Shown here piece by piece: positions 43,453 to 53,251 of a stretch of DNA of 64,000 nt (positions are counted from its first letter, which is position 1; every line of letters starts with the position of its first letter). The notes beneath the pieces are model-generated. The model saw only the letters and a list, made by a program, of their open reading frames with translations, did no database searches and had not been told where the DNA came from. The stretch covers positions 2,294,001 to 2,358,000 of the forward strand of contig CP121337.1 of the NCBI GenBank assembly GCA_043554545.1, written 5' to 3'. The position numbers and the translations under genes were made by a program. The DNA comes from UBA7330 sp043554545. GTDB lineage: Bacteria; Bacteroidota; Bacteroidia; Cytophagales; Cyclobacteriaceae.

Positions 43453-43710
43453 ATGAAAAAGTTAATTTTCAATGTTTGCGGAGCTGCAATAGTTGCAGCT
43501 GCATTATTGTTCAATTTAAGTGCGAATCAAATCAGTCTAGAATCTGATTCTTTAATTTCTTCAGTTCAAATCGAGGCAGTAGCTGGCAGTGCTGATTGTT
43601 ATCAAACATGGGGGCGGTGTGGGTGGCATAACAGCTGGAAATGTACGCCAACATATACTATTGATGGTGCTTGTTATCAGTATTATTGTGAAACTTGCGC
43701 CAACTTGTAG
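43453..43710 (+). CDS. NVEALA-like leader peptide, Cys-rich (peptide 1)
   Basis: 85 residues. A hydrophobic leader (MKKLIFNVCGAAIVAAALL) is followed by a spacer and VQIEAVAGSADC, a variant of the NVEALA motif (N/I-x-EA-x-A) that precedes the mature part in this Bacteroidota peptide family. The C-terminal tail of about 40 residues has six Cys (residues 49, 56, 64, 74, 79, 82) and many aromatics, so it is probably secreted and disulfide-bonded or otherwise modified. An intrinsic terminator follows at once. Neighbours are propeller and thioredoxin-like genes. Role unknown. Confidence 0.8.
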   Translation: MKKLIFNVCGAAIVAAALLFNLSANQISLESDSLISSVQIEAVAGSADCYQTWGRCGWHNSWKCTPTYTIDGACYQYYCETCANL

Positions 43711-43717
43711 AGCGAAT

Positions 43718-43755
43718 AAGGCTGTCTCCAGTGTAAAGAGAGATAGCCTTTTTTC
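43718..43755 (+). terminator. Intrinsic terminator directly after peptide 1
   Basis: AAGGCTGTCTC (43718-43728) pairs with GAGATAGCCTT (43740-43750; one G-T pair), followed by a run of six T. It is eight bases after the peptide stop codon. It isolates the peptide transcript or limits readthrough to the propeller gene. The gap from 43756 to 44135 shows no gene. Confidence 0.85.
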
Positions 43756-44135
43756 ATTTCTTGCCGTCGCCTTTTGAAATTAATATTTTAATTAAACAGT
43801 AGAGGACGAATTGGTCCAAAGGTAGAATGGGAATTTGCATTTTTCTCTAGTCAATCTTTTTCAGTCACATTATACGCATCAGCAAAGCTGTGGAAAGTAT
43901 GCTTTTGCTATGGCTGTCACTTCACGCTAGGATAGAGCCAATTACATCATTACGACCGGTATTGGTGATTCTCCTTGATTAACCTTTCAAGATAGAATGC
44001 TTTTGAGAATAAGGCGCTTGGATTGTTCCTTACATTTTCTTTTACGATTTTTTTGTAGACTACGTATATAAATGCTTTCAGTAAAAAAATAGCCCAAAAT
44101 TGAGACGCGCTATTTTTAATTTAAATTTGATTGAA

Positions 44136-45272
44136 ATGAAAAATAAACTTATTGGTATTGTCATTGTCGCTCTATGCCACTGTTGTACACCCACCACCTC
44201 CACAACTTCAGAAGTGATTGACGTAAAGGTTTCTGAAAATTACGTTATTGATTTAGATGGAGCTGTTGAGGAAGATGATTTGGAGATTGAAATTGTATCA
44301 TTGACTCCTTTGGTGCAACCAGTCGGTTTCATTGGCTTTTCTGATCACCTGCAATGCAAGGTCGTAGATGATGATTATTATGTCTTTGACATTGGACAAC
44401 AGACTTTGATTGTATACGATTCACTTGGTAATGTGCTTCACAAAATTGGAGAAAATGGCCGGGGACCAGGTGAACTTAATAATGTAATTGATTTTACAGT
44501 GAATAGAAACGAAGTGGTTTTCCTCAAACGTGCTGGAAATAATTCTGTCTTAATTGTATTTGACAGAGATGGGAATTATATACGTGATGATCTAATTCCC
44601 CTCTCTGGTACTTCGTTAGCTCGTTTTGATTCAGGGGACCATCTTGTTTTTACTGGCTGGAATAATTCAGTGTTATCCAATAAGTTGTACCGTATTGAAC
44701 ATGCTAATGGTGAATTGACTGGCTTTTTCCCACATGAATTTGAAGAGCCTAAGATGAACATGGAAGATGATACTTTTACTGATTTCAATGATACCATTTA
44801 CTTCATGGAAACACTCAAGCCTGAGATATTTCAAGTCACTGAAAGCAATGAACTTAAGTTGTTTGCATACATTAACTACGGGGATTTTGCTGTAGATAAT
44901 GATTTTTGGTCTAAAAGAACCATAAATGCAATGGAGTACTTAGTTAAAAAGGGCTTCTATCAATGTATATATTTTTGGATCACGGAAGACTTAGTTGCCC
45001 TTGAAGGTTATATTTCTAAAAACAACGAAGCAAGTCAAGATGTATTTTTAGCAATGCACCATATTTCTAACGGAACAACAAAAGCTAAAAAATTCACTCC
45101 TAGCACCATTGATCAACTGCTAATGGATATTTTCCAAATTAAAGAGAACCATCTTTATTCACTCGGTGATGGTGCTGCTATCAAGACGCTCGGGCTTGAG
45201 CAAGAATTGGATGTCGATCTTACGGTCTCAGAAACGACGTATTATTTGGTTAAATCTGAGCTTAAAATGTAA
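44136..45272 (+). CDS. Six-bladed beta-propeller lipoprotein 2
   Basis: 378 residues from the ATG at 44136, which gives a good lipoprotein signal (MKNKLIGIVIVALCHCC); the frame is open to 44100. The mature chain contains VYDSLGNVLHKIGENGRGPGELNNVIDFTV, with the GRGPGE motif in the second blade, and further repeated strands such as VFDRDGNYIRDDLIPL. It lies 425 bases behind peptide 1 and shares one base with the next gene (TAATG), so they are coupled. Ligand unknown. Confidence 0.85.
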   Translation: MKNKLIGIVIVALCHCCTPTTSTTSEVIDVKVSENYVIDLDGAVEEDDLEIEIVSLTPLVQPVGFIGFSDHLQCKVVDDDYYVFDIGQQTLIVYDSLGNVLHKIGENGRGPGELNNVIDFTVNRNEVVFLKRAGNNSVLIVFDRDGNYIRDDLIPLSGTSLARFDSGDHLVFTGWNNSVLSNKLYRIEHANGELTGFFPHEFEEPKMNMEDDTFTDFNDTIYFMETLKPEIFQVTESNELKLFAYINYGDFAVDNDFWSKRTINAMEYLVKKGFYQCIYFWITEDLVALEGYISKNNEASQDVFLAMHHISNGTTKAKKFTPSTIDQLLMDIFQIKENHLYSLGDGAAIKTLGLEQELDVDLTVSETTYYLVKSELKM

Positions 45273-45787
45273 TGCGTATAATTAGCAAAATAATATTAGT
45301 GATCAGGAAGCCAGAATTTATTTTTTTAGCAGTTCTATTGTCAGTACTTCTGTGGGTTTACCTTAACTCAGGGAGTAGCAATGAAATAATTCTTGTTCGG
45401 GGCCTCGAAGTATGGCAGCCTGATGGGTCGGTTTCCTTTCAGGAAAGTTGGTTCGACGAGGACTGTAAAGTAGTTGTGTATATGAGGCATTACCGGCACT
45501 TAGCGAGCTGGATTAGCTATATTGAAGATTATCCTTCTGTTCCCTTCATACTTTATTTTGCTGGGAAAAATATTGATGCTTTCAAAACCGGAGTGAATGA
45601 GGCTCGATTCAAACACCCGATCATGATTGATCGGGCCCATCAATTTTATGAAATGAATAAGTGGAATATGGCGGAAGATTATTCATTTATTTCCTTTTTG
45701 GTGAATGATAATTCAGTAGCTGTTTCTAACCCAACATTATCAAATTTTAAAGAATTATTAAGAAAATGCTCGCAGTCCAATAAATAA
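45272..45787 (+). CDS. Membrane-anchored thioredoxin-like protein without a CxxC motif
   Basis: 171 residues. One N-terminal transmembrane helix (PEFIFLAVLLSVLLWVYL) is followed by a periplasmic domain that has the thioredoxin/peroxiredoxin strand order: DEDCKVVVYMRHYRH, SVPFILYFAGKN, HPIMIDRAHQFYEMNKW, SFISFLVNDN and a final helix. Where redox proteins have CxxC it has MRHYRH, so it cannot act as a disulfide oxidoreductase by that route. I infer the fold from pattern only. It starts within the stop codon of propeller 2 and probably helps with the same peptide or complex. Confidence 0.65.
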   Translation: MRIISKIILVIRKPEFIFLAVLLSVLLWVYLNSGSSNEIILVRGLEVWQPDGSVSFQESWFDEDCKVVVYMRHYRHLASWISYIEDYPSVPFILYFAGKNIDAFKTGVNEARFKHPIMIDRAHQFYEMNKWNMAEDYSFISFLVNDNSVAVSNPTLSNFKELLRKCSQSNK

Positions 45788-46112
45788 GTATAATCTTGGT
45801 GAGGACTGGGATTTTCTGAATTGCTGATAGTTTGAATCAATATCATTGAAGTGTAAATGATTTACTTATTCAGAATAAGTTTGAACTTATCATCATCAAT
45901 ATCATAGGCATTGTCTTGATTGTTCCATCCGGAATGCTACTGGCTTACTATATCAGGGATTTTAAGAGATCACTCAAATCGCAACATTAATGAGCTGGGA
46001 TAATTCTGGGTTTGAGCCACCAAATCATACTTCCTGACCCAAAAAAGCTTTATTTCGTGATTATCTCTGAGTGCATTTATATCAATCGTAACTGAGGCAT
46101 TAGTTTTGTGGT
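45788..46112 (+). other. Gap with a short degenerate membrane-protein fragment
   Basis: From 45850 to 45990 one plus frame reads FELIIINIIGIVLIVPSGML and then LAYYIRDFKRSLKSQH before a stop. This looks like the last transmembrane segment and tail of a permease or similar membrane protein, without any start or upstream part. I see no other gene in the gap. It may be the residue of a gene lost by deletion. Confidence 0.3.
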
Positions 46113-46758
46113 GTGTATTTGAAGAAAATAAAAAAAATCACGCTAATTCTTGCAGTGATATATATGATAATTGAGTGGAGTGATCAGATGCGGATTTTTA
46201 CTAGTGCTAATCGGTCTACTAAGACCAATCACATCTCCGTGACACCCTGTACTGTGGCAAGGGTTCCTTCCAGTTTGGCTGTTACTTCTCTTTCGATGAT
46301 TTCCGGAGATAGCATCAGGTAAGAAATATAAGGATGCTGAAATTATTAAAACTAATTATACAACCTTTAAAGACCTTATTAATCAGTTCTCAGGTAAACC
46401 ATTATATATTGATATTTGGGCAACCTGGTGTTTGCCCTGTATTCAGGAATTTCAGCACAATGAAGAGGTTAATTCTCTTCTTGGTTCTGAGATGGATAGA
46501 TTATTTATTTCAATTGACCAGCAAAGGTTTGCAGAGCGGTGGGAACAAAGTATAAAATACAATGAATTAAAAGGTTACCACGTAAGAGCAAATACGGAAT
46601 TATTAATAGATATGTGGGAAGAAATTGGTGGACAAAAAGGTGTTATCCCAAGATTTGTGCTCATTGATAAATCGGGTAATATCTTCAATTCTAATGCGCC
46701 AAGTCCAAGCAATGCGGAAGGACTAAAAAAGCAAATTGAAGCTATGAGATCAAATTAG
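46113..46758 (+). pseudogene. Frameshifted thioredoxin-family protein gene
   Basis: The first frame (GTG at 46113) gives an N-terminal membrane segment (KKIKKITLILAVIYMIIEW) and ends SMISGDSIR at 46322. The next frame continues at once with KKYKDAEIIKTNYTTFKDLI, then GKPLYIDIWATWCLPCIQEF (a classical WCxPC thioredoxin site) and VIPRFVLIDKSGNI to the stop at 46758. One extra base near 46320 explains the shift. It could be a sequencing error, but the low similarity of the first part to other family members suggests decay. It lies between the CxxC-less thioredoxin-like gene and propeller 3. Confidence 0.65.
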
Positions 46759-46786
46759 AATTGGAATAATAGAAAAATTACGTGTT

Positions 46787-47830
46787 ATGCAGCCATTGAA
46801 AATTCTAAACATTCTTATTTGCCTACTATTAACATTTGCCATATCAGCTCAGGACTCATCCTTTGAAAGTTTCCCCAATAACGATTATCAATTGTTAAAA
46901 AAACAAAGAACGATCGCGCTAAAAGGGATCGTCAATATACCGCTCAGCTGTTTTGTGATTAGAGATTCGGTTCTACTTGTTAATGAATTTACCAACAAAC
47001 CTGGTGAATTTCTAATCTCATTTTGGAGTCTTAAAAGTGGTAATAAACTAGGTGCTGCAATTCCTGTTGGAAGAGGCCCGGGGGAACACTTACCTCCTTT
47101 AGAATTACATGTCAGCATGGATACCGTTGAATTGTGGGATCAAAATAGAGGAAATTATAGTGTACAGTATATCACTAAAAACCTGGAATTGATTGAGATT
47201 TCGGAACGGGGAAAATTTACAGGTTTGACAGGACATCTAATTAATCTTAACAATGCCTTTATTGGGTCTAGCAGAGGTGATAATAAATATCATTTATCTG
47301 TTTATAATAAAACGGGCACTAAAGTGATAAATAGAGTGAAGTATTTCGATTTTGAACCGCTTAATCGTCTGGACCCTGCACTTCAACACCACCTTATGGA
47401 CGGATGCTATATTAAACATCCATCTAAGCCCTGGCTTGCTTTTGCGGGGTTTATTACTCCCTTTTTTGTGATCTATAATGTGAATGATCCACAAAATATT
47501 GAAACGACATTCGAATATAGTTTGCGTAAAGATGTCACTATCACCGATAGCTATAATCAAGGGGGAGTCAGGTTTCTAACACTTGCCAAGGATGAACCCA
47601 AGGGGGCCAGGTCTCCAGTATCAACTAACCAATATCTATACTATCTGTATTTGGGCGTTAGTCCAGATAATGCAAACTCAGAAAATATTTTGAAAATAAA
47701 TTGGAATGGACGTTTTGAAAATGGATACAAACTGGATGAGGAAATAGTCATTTTTACCATCCACAAAGGAAAGATCTACGCAATAGATGGCTTTTGGGAG
47801 AATATCATGGTTTATGATATGAATCCTTAA
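46787..47830 (+). CDS. Secreted six-bladed (TolB-like) propeller protein 3
   Basis: 347 residues with a signal peptide (KILNILICLLLTFAISAQ) and no lipobox. It contains PVGRGPGEHLPPLELHV, the shared motif, in the second blade. It further shows SRGDNKYHLSVYNKTG and LAFAGFITPFFVIYNVNDP, which resemble the TolB-like family (PF15869 type) found near NVEALA peptides. It lies 28 bases behind the frameshifted thioredoxin gene and ends close to the convergent propeller 4 gene. Ligand unknown. Confidence 0.8.
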   Translation: MQPLKILNILICLLLTFAISAQDSSFESFPNNDYQLLKKQRTIALKGIVNIPLSCFVIRDSVLLVNEFTNKPGEFLISFWSLKSGNKLGAAIPVGRGPGEHLPPLELHVSMDTVELWDQNRGNYSVQYITKNLELIEISERGKFTGLTGHLINLNNAFIGSSRGDNKYHLSVYNKTGTKVINRVKYFDFEPLNRLDPALQHHLMDGCYIKHPSKPWLAFAGFITPFFVIYNVNDPQNIETTFEYSLRKDVTITDSYNQGGVRFLTLAKDEPKGARSPVSTNQYLYYLYLGVSPDNANSENILKINWNGRFENGYKLDEEIVIFTIHKGKIYAIDGFWENIMVYDMNP

Positions 47831-47859
47831 GCATCTATTCGAGTAATTCAGATAACTGC

Positions 47860-49164
47860 CTACTCAAAATCAATTTCATCCCTGAGCGTAAAAGTAAATA
47901 CAATCAGGTTATCGTCTTCCTTTAGCCCATCCAGTACCTTCAACTTCTCCCTGATAGTTGTTCGAAGTTTGGTAGTATCCAATCCTTCAGCAAGCTGCAG
48001 CCATTGCAGGGGTGATAGCATGAAACTGAGGCGATCACTCCTCCATTGGAATCTTTTGTCCATAAATTTTCCATCATACATGGTGAAATCATCTAATAGA
48101 AAAAAGGCATTATCAACCAAATTGACTGAATACGTTTTTCCGGATGATTTATCTGCCAAAACGAAATACCGTTCGTGCTCCGAATCGATAAACGGATTAC
48201 CCCCTAATTCTTTGATGCCCTTTATCTCACGTTTTATGATATCCAACATCAAAAATGAATCCGTTTCCCGAAGGACTCTAATATTAAGAGGAAATTCAGC
48301 GGCCGGGGTTGCGAGTATGGCATCTGGTATTAGAACCTCGTTCACAACACTAAACAATGTGTCATTTCCTCTGAGGTTAAACTTCCAGGTACCTATATAA
48401 TTATATGGTCTCGACCATCGTGTAAATTCGTGCAATTGAAGCTTATTTAATTGAGGATAATTGGTACGGCGTATTTCTTTGATGACGTCCCCATTTTTTG
48501 AAAAGTGTACAAATCTTATGGAATCTTCAGGTTGAACACCTCCATATGGTCTTTGCCCCCAATCATCCACCCCTGTTGCAAACCATGTCGAATCTTCCCA
48601 TCTTTCAACAGTTGCCTCAAGCGTTCCAGCCATAGGATAAGGTAACTCTATTTGGTATTTAAAATCGCCGTTTAAATCAAATAGTTGAATGGTAGATTGA
48701 CCACCAGCCCAATAAATCATCACCGTGCTGTCCTCCGGGTAATATCTAATTTTCCTGGGATTCCTTCCAACATGTTCACCTGGTCCTCGTCCCCCCTTTC
48801 CAAATTTGTGCTTAAAGTCACCATCCTTTGAAAATAGCAATAGCTCCCCAGGCTGCATGCCTGGTGGACTTGAACCGACTAAAATAAATTCATCTTCAAC
48901 AACAATGTGAGTAGGATTAGGATAGCTAACAATACAGTCCAAGTTGGTTTCAAGCGGGATGATTTCTAAGTCGTCATTAACAAAGTCAAACATTCCGAAT
49001 TCTTTAGGGATATAGGTTTCCGGATCAAGGTTATAAATGCTTAGTTGATCTTCTTTCCTGGTTTCATTTGTTTCTTCTGGGTCTCCCCTATAGCTGGTCT
49101 GTGAACTGCACCCAAGTATGAAAATGTATAAAATGGAGATTAAGGTTAAGGGTATTACTTTCAT
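47860..49164 (-). CDS. Six-bladed beta-propeller lipoprotein 4
   Basis: 434 residues with lipoprotein signal MKVIPLTLISILYIFILGC. Motif GGRGPGEHVGRNPRKIRYY follows FSKDGDFKHKFG in the second blade. It is the largest of the six propellers here. It is the last gene of the minus-strand operon adaptor, RND pump, propeller 5, propeller 4, lying 15 bases behind propeller 5. Being co-transcribed with a pump suggests a periplasmic or surface partner of the exporter, or a sensor of its substrate. Confidence 0.85.
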   Translation of the reverse strand: MKVIPLTLISILYIFILGCSSQTSYRGDPEETNETRKEDQLSIYNLDPETYIPKEFGMFDFVNDDLEIIPLETNLDCIVSYPNPTHIVVEDEFILVGSSPPGMQPGELLLFSKDGDFKHKFGKGGRGPGEHVGRNPRKIRYYPEDSTVMIYWAGGQSTIQLFDLNGDFKYQIELPYPMAGTLEATVERWEDSTWFATGVDDWGQRPYGGVQPEDSIRFVHFSKNGDVIKEIRRTNYPQLNKLQLHEFTRWSRPYNYIGTWKFNLRGNDTLFSVVNEVLIPDAILATPAAEFPLNIRVLRETDSFLMLDIIKREIKGIKELGGNPFIDSEHERYFVLADKSSGKTYSVNLVDNAFFLLDDFTMYDGKFMDKRFQWRSDRLSFMLSPLQWLQLAEGLDTTKLRTTIREKLKVLDGLKEDDNLIVFTFTLRDEIDFE

Positions 49165-49179
49165 GGATATTCTGGCTTC

Positions 49180-50205
49180 TTAATACAACAGCAGAAATGG
49201 CTGCTCACTACCCTGATCTAATCCAATAAATGTAACCTCACCTTTTGAATCCGATAGAACATCGAAATCTGTAATCTTATTTCCTGTTTTATACAACCCT
49301 CTAAGGTTCCCCTGCATGTCATATTCTTCTATCCAATTAGAATCAATCTCTCCTACTTTAAGAAGAAAAAAAGATTCATTTACTGATCGGGCCTGAAGGT
49401 AATACATAGGACTTTGGGTAAAGTCCAGATTTTCTTCATCACTAAAAACCAATTTCTCTGTATCTAATTGATCGTCTTTTTTAGCAATTAATTGTCCATC
49501 ATAATCCAGTATAATGAATCGATTTAAAAATCGATGTGCATAAATGATCCGCTTATTACCAGGATTTACAGCAATCCGACCTCCAAACATCTGATCTGAT
49601 CTGCGTGGAAATTCCATTTGTAAATCATCAAAATGGTATATCTCAATGGGCTCACTGTGGTTCTTCCACCGGGTAAGTTTGATTTCATGCATCATGTACT
49701 TATCATAGAAGAAAATGGAATCTCCACCGTACACGATCTTCTGAGGGATTTCCGAAACCTGTGGCTCATACCGGTCATTTGTGATGTTACTTTCGCTAAT
49801 CAATTCAAATTCCGGGATGACCAAATCTCGAGTCTTTAATTTAGAAAAGTCAGCTGCAATTGCCCGCTTTTCGAAACCATCAATAATATGTGTAAATAAG
49901 CCGTATTCACCAGGACCATTTCCTCTCCTCCCCCATGATGAGACTACCTCTCCGGTTTGTTTATCCAGTACAATGAAAATGCTATCCTCTCTGGAATTCA
50001 CAGACAGAATATAGGGATCTTTTACAACGAAGTTTCGAACATTTAATAAGCTGGTAGAAGGTATATTCTGTTGTTTCAATATCACCGTTTCAATGGTTGG
50101 TGATTCTTTCTTTGATGATGAACAACCTATCCAAAATAAAGCACTCATACAGATCAGTTGATACAAAGGACATTTAAGCTTATTCATCAATAATTTTGTT
50201 TCCAT
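49180..50205 (-). CDS. Six-bladed beta-propeller lipoprotein 5
   Basis: 341 residues (or 335 from MNKLKCPLYQ at 50187). The signal QLICMSALFWIGC ends in a lipobox. The motif is RRGNGPGEYGLFTHI, with Asn instead of Arg in the third place. It continues VIPEFELISESNITNDRYEP and EEYDMQGNLRGLYKTGNKI. It starts seven bases behind the RND gene and precedes propeller 4, so it belongs to the pump operon. Role unknown. Confidence 0.83.
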   Translation of the reverse strand: METKLLMNKLKCPLYQLICMSALFWIGCSSSKKESPTIETVILKQQNIPSTSLLNVRNFVVKDPYILSVNSREDSIFIVLDKQTGEVVSSWGRRGNGPGEYGLFTHIIDGFEKRAIAADFSKLKTRDLVIPEFELISESNITNDRYEPQVSEIPQKIVYGGDSIFFYDKYMMHEIKLTRWKNHSEPIEIYHFDDLQMEFPRRSDQMFGGRIAVNPGNKRIIYAHRFLNRFIILDYDGQLIAKKDDQLDTEKLVFSDEENLDFTQSPMYYLQARSVNESFFLLKVGEIDSNWIEEYDMQGNLRGLYKTGNKITDFDVLSDSKGEVTFIGLDQGSEQPFLLLY

Positions 50206-50212
50206 TTATTAA

Positions 50213-53200
50213 TTAAATTTTATCCCTTTCCCCAACTATCCACCCATAAAACAGGGGTATATAATACAAACTCACAAAGGTCCCGGATAGCATCCCCCAG
50301 ATCACAGTAATAGCTAGTGGACGCTGAAGCTCGGATCCGAGGTCTCCAGCAAAAAGAAAAGGTACTAATGCCAAAATAGTCGTGAGACTGGTCATCAGGA
50401 TGGGTTTCAACCTGCGCTCTCCTCCTAACCTGATTGCTTCATCTGTGGCATAGCCTTCATTACGCAATTGATTGATGGTATCAATCTTCAAAATGGAGTC
50501 ATTCACAATCACTCCACTCATCACAATGATCCCAATCAATGACATGACATTTAATGAATTCCCTGTCAGATAGAGCCCTAAAAAACAGGCTGTAAAATTC
50601 ATAGGTACTTCAAGCAGGATGATCACCGGCTGCCACAATGATTCAAACTGTGCGGCCAGGATGAAGTAAAGTAAAATGATAGATACCAGCATGACCATAG
50701 CCAGCTCACCAATAAGCTCTTTATTTTTAATCAGTGAACCCGAAAACTCTACTGTCGCATCAAAATCTCTTACTAATGAGTTAATTGTTTCCATGAACCC
50801 ATCCATCTCATCAGAGTTGATTTGAAAATCAAATGGGAAGTATACCCCATCCTTACCTGCGTGCAAAGTCTTTAGGCGTTCTTCATAAGATGTATTTACC
50901 AGTAATCTTAGCGGGATCATATTTCCTCCTTTCCCTATAAGTTCCATATGTTCAAGCTTGTACAGAAGATCCTGGTCATTAGTCCCCGCTTTGATCGGTG
51001 TATACTGCTGAAAAGATCTCAACTCTCCAATTATCTGCTCATCAAGTAATGTCTTCAATACCTGAATCACCTGTGAAATCTCAACATCATATAATAAGAT
51101 CTTTTCGTGGTTGAGGGAGATATTCAATACCCTATCCACTGCTAAGGGTTGAAATTCAGGGATGGTGTTTGCCATTCGGATCTGTATAGGCTCAAGTATT
51201 TCAAGGGGATTCTTGCTGGTTGAACTTTCAAGTACAATTCGGGCAATAAATGGACTTTCCCCGGAAGCAAATAGCCTTTCAAAAGCATTTTGTGGAGCTG
51301 AAAAGCTGACGGTAGCTCCTTGATATTTTGTATTTATTATTTGCCTAATCTTTTCTTTTATTGTGGGTAATTCCTTCGGATCTTTCGCCAACAGGTAAAG
51401 AGAAGACTCATTGGGAGTTTGACTCGAAAAATTTCCGGACAGGATAAACTGCTGCTGACCCACTTCACTGTTGTATTGAATGAGATTATCTGAAATTGGC
51501 GATATTAGATCCAACAACCGTTTTCTATTTTCATCCACGTGAATATTTTCATTCCAATCCACCTGGATCTGGGTTGCTGATTCTGTTATTTCCGGGAAGC
51601 GCTGTTTTTCCAGGAGCAGATATAAGGGGTATATGGCAGCTAAAACAACAATCAAAAGGACTACCATCAGCATTTGATACCTGTGAATCCACCGATAGCT
51701 TCGTTCATAAATCCCATCTAAGGTGATGGCTTGTCTGAATTGCAGGACATTATTCCATTTTGCCAGCAACTTGTTTTGTTTCAATATCTTAAAATAGACT
51801 GGGATCAGGGTGATGGAAACAATTAATGACGATAACAGGCCAATCGATACAGCTAAAGCCTGGTCATAAAATAATGCTCCGGATATCCCACTTAAGAATA
51901 TCAGGGGGATAAATACAGCACAGGTCGTGAGTACAGAGCTTATTAGTGGGCGAATGACTTCTTCCGCGCCCTTAATGCAGGCTTCTTTCAGGCTGCTACC
52001 TCTTTCATTCCACTGACTGATGTTGTCAATGACGATGATGGAGTTATCAATCATGAGCCCTACTCCAAGCAGTAATCCGGATAAGGACACCATATTGATC
52101 GTTATGCCAACCCAGTAAAATCCAAGTAGACTTACGACCAAAGAAACCGGTATAGAAATCCCAATCAATAAGGGTGAACGAAGGTCCCTGAGAAACAAAA
52201 ACATAACGAAAAATGCCAGGAAACTCCCGATCATCAGGCTATTCTTCAGGCTTGCAAGTGTTGCTTCCAACAATGCCGATTGATCACGGGTAATTTCAAA
52301 AGATAAGTCAGGATAATCTTGCTCAAGTATCTCCATGGTTTCCCTGACAGCAACCGCCATGTCTTCCAATCTCGCATCCGATTTCTTGATTACTGCCATG
52401 GCGATAGCCCGATGACCATTCGCATCATACAGCCCCTGGACCTTTATCGGCACAGTCTCTAAGGTTGCAAGATCCCCCAACCTAAAAATTCTTCCCTGGG
52501 ACTTAATCAACAGGTCATGGAGGTCTTCTATGGTGATCAGACGATTCCCAATCTTCACATTGTACTGGTAATGTCCCTCCCTAATCAGAATGTTACCAAA
52601 CTCGCTGTTATTTTCCGAGATGGCCTGGGTAATCCGATCAACTGAAATCCCCAATTGTGAGACCTTTGAGGTATCCAGGGTAATCCTGATTTCCGGATAC
52701 ACCAAACCTGTCATATCTACCAGGGCCACTTCAGGAACCTGCTCAATTCGTCTCTTCAGTACCTGCTCGGAAAACGTGCTTAATTCGAGCAACTTCTCAG
52801 CGTTTTCTGTCCCATCTTTTAAGCTCACATTGATGGTAAAAACCGGGAGATCCACGGCACTTGCTTTGATGACCACCGGTCTTCGTACACCCTCCGGAAG
52901 CTGGTTCATCCCTGCGTCGATTTTCTCATTGACTTCAATTACTGCCTTTGAGATATCCGTTCCATAATTGAACCTTAAAGAGATGATTCCGGACCCATTC
53001 CTGGCCATTGAATGAATTACATCCAGATGTTGTGTCTGTAACAGCTCATTGCGCAAGGGTCTTAGAATGGTTTCTTCGATCTGCTCGCTGTTGTAGACCT
53101 CATGAGTCGCCTGAATAGTGATTTCAGGGATCTCAATGTCAGGCATGAGTGACACTGGCAATTGACTCCCTGCCAGAATACCCAAAGCCGCGATGGCAAT

Positions 53201-53248
53201 GAATACCATGGTGGTTCCAATCGGGCGATTGACAAGGAACCTGACCAT
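50213..53248 (-). CDS. RND-family efflux permease (HAE1/AcrB type)
   Basis: 1,011 residues with the normal two-fold layout of 12 transmembrane helices and two large periplasmic loops. MVRFLVNRPIGTTMVFIAIAALGILAGSQLPVSLMPDIEIPEI is the classical start. TM4 has LGVGLMIDNSIIVIDN with the proton-relay Asp, and TM10-11 has LIGIIVMSGVIVNDSILKID. It should export a substrate out of the inner membrane or periplasm with proton drive. It overlaps nothing but sits three bases behind the adaptor gene. No TolC-like gene lies in this operon; instead two propeller lipoproteins follow. Confidence 0.92.
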   Translation of the reverse strand: MVRFLVNRPIGTTMVFIAIAALGILAGSQLPVSLMPDIEIPEITIQATHEVYNSEQIEETILRPLRNELLQTQHLDVIHSMARNGSGIISLRFNYGTDISKAVIEVNEKIDAGMNQLPEGVRRPVVIKASAVDLPVFTINVSLKDGTENAEKLLELSTFSEQVLKRRIEQVPEVALVDMTGLVYPEIRITLDTSKVSQLGISVDRITQAISENNSEFGNILIREGHYQYNVKIGNRLITIEDLHDLLIKSQGRIFRLGDLATLETVPIKVQGLYDANGHRAIAMAVIKKSDARLEDMAVAVRETMEILEQDYPDLSFEITRDQSALLEATLASLKNSLMIGSFLAFFVMFLFLRDLRSPLLIGISIPVSLVVSLLGFYWVGITINMVSLSGLLLGVGLMIDNSIIVIDNISQWNERGSSLKEACIKGAEEVIRPLISSVLTTCAVFIPLIFLSGISGALFYDQALAVSIGLLSSLIVSITLIPVYFKILKQNKLLAKWNNVLQFRQAITLDGIYERSYRWIHRYQMLMVVLLIVVLAAIYPLYLLLEKQRFPEITESATQIQVDWNENIHVDENRKRLLDLISPISDNLIQYNSEVGQQQFILSGNFSSQTPNESSLYLLAKDPKELPTIKEKIRQIINTKYQGATVSFSAPQNAFERLFASGESPFIARIVLESSTSKNPLEILEPIQIRMANTIPEFQPLAVDRVLNISLNHEKILLYDVEISQVIQVLKTLLDEQIIGELRSFQQYTPIKAGTNDQDLLYKLEHMELIGKGGNMIPLRLLVNTSYEERLKTLHAGKDGVYFPFDFQINSDEMDGFMETINSLVRDFDATVEFSGSLIKNKELIGELAMVMLVSIILLYFILAAQFESLWQPVIILLEVPMNFTACFLGLYLTGNSLNVMSLIGIIVMSGVIVNDSILKIDTINQLRNEGYATDEAIRLGGERRLKPILMTSLTTILALVPFLFAGDLGSELQRPLAITVIWGMLSGTFVSLYYIPLFYGWIVGERDKI

Positions 53249-53251
53249 TGC

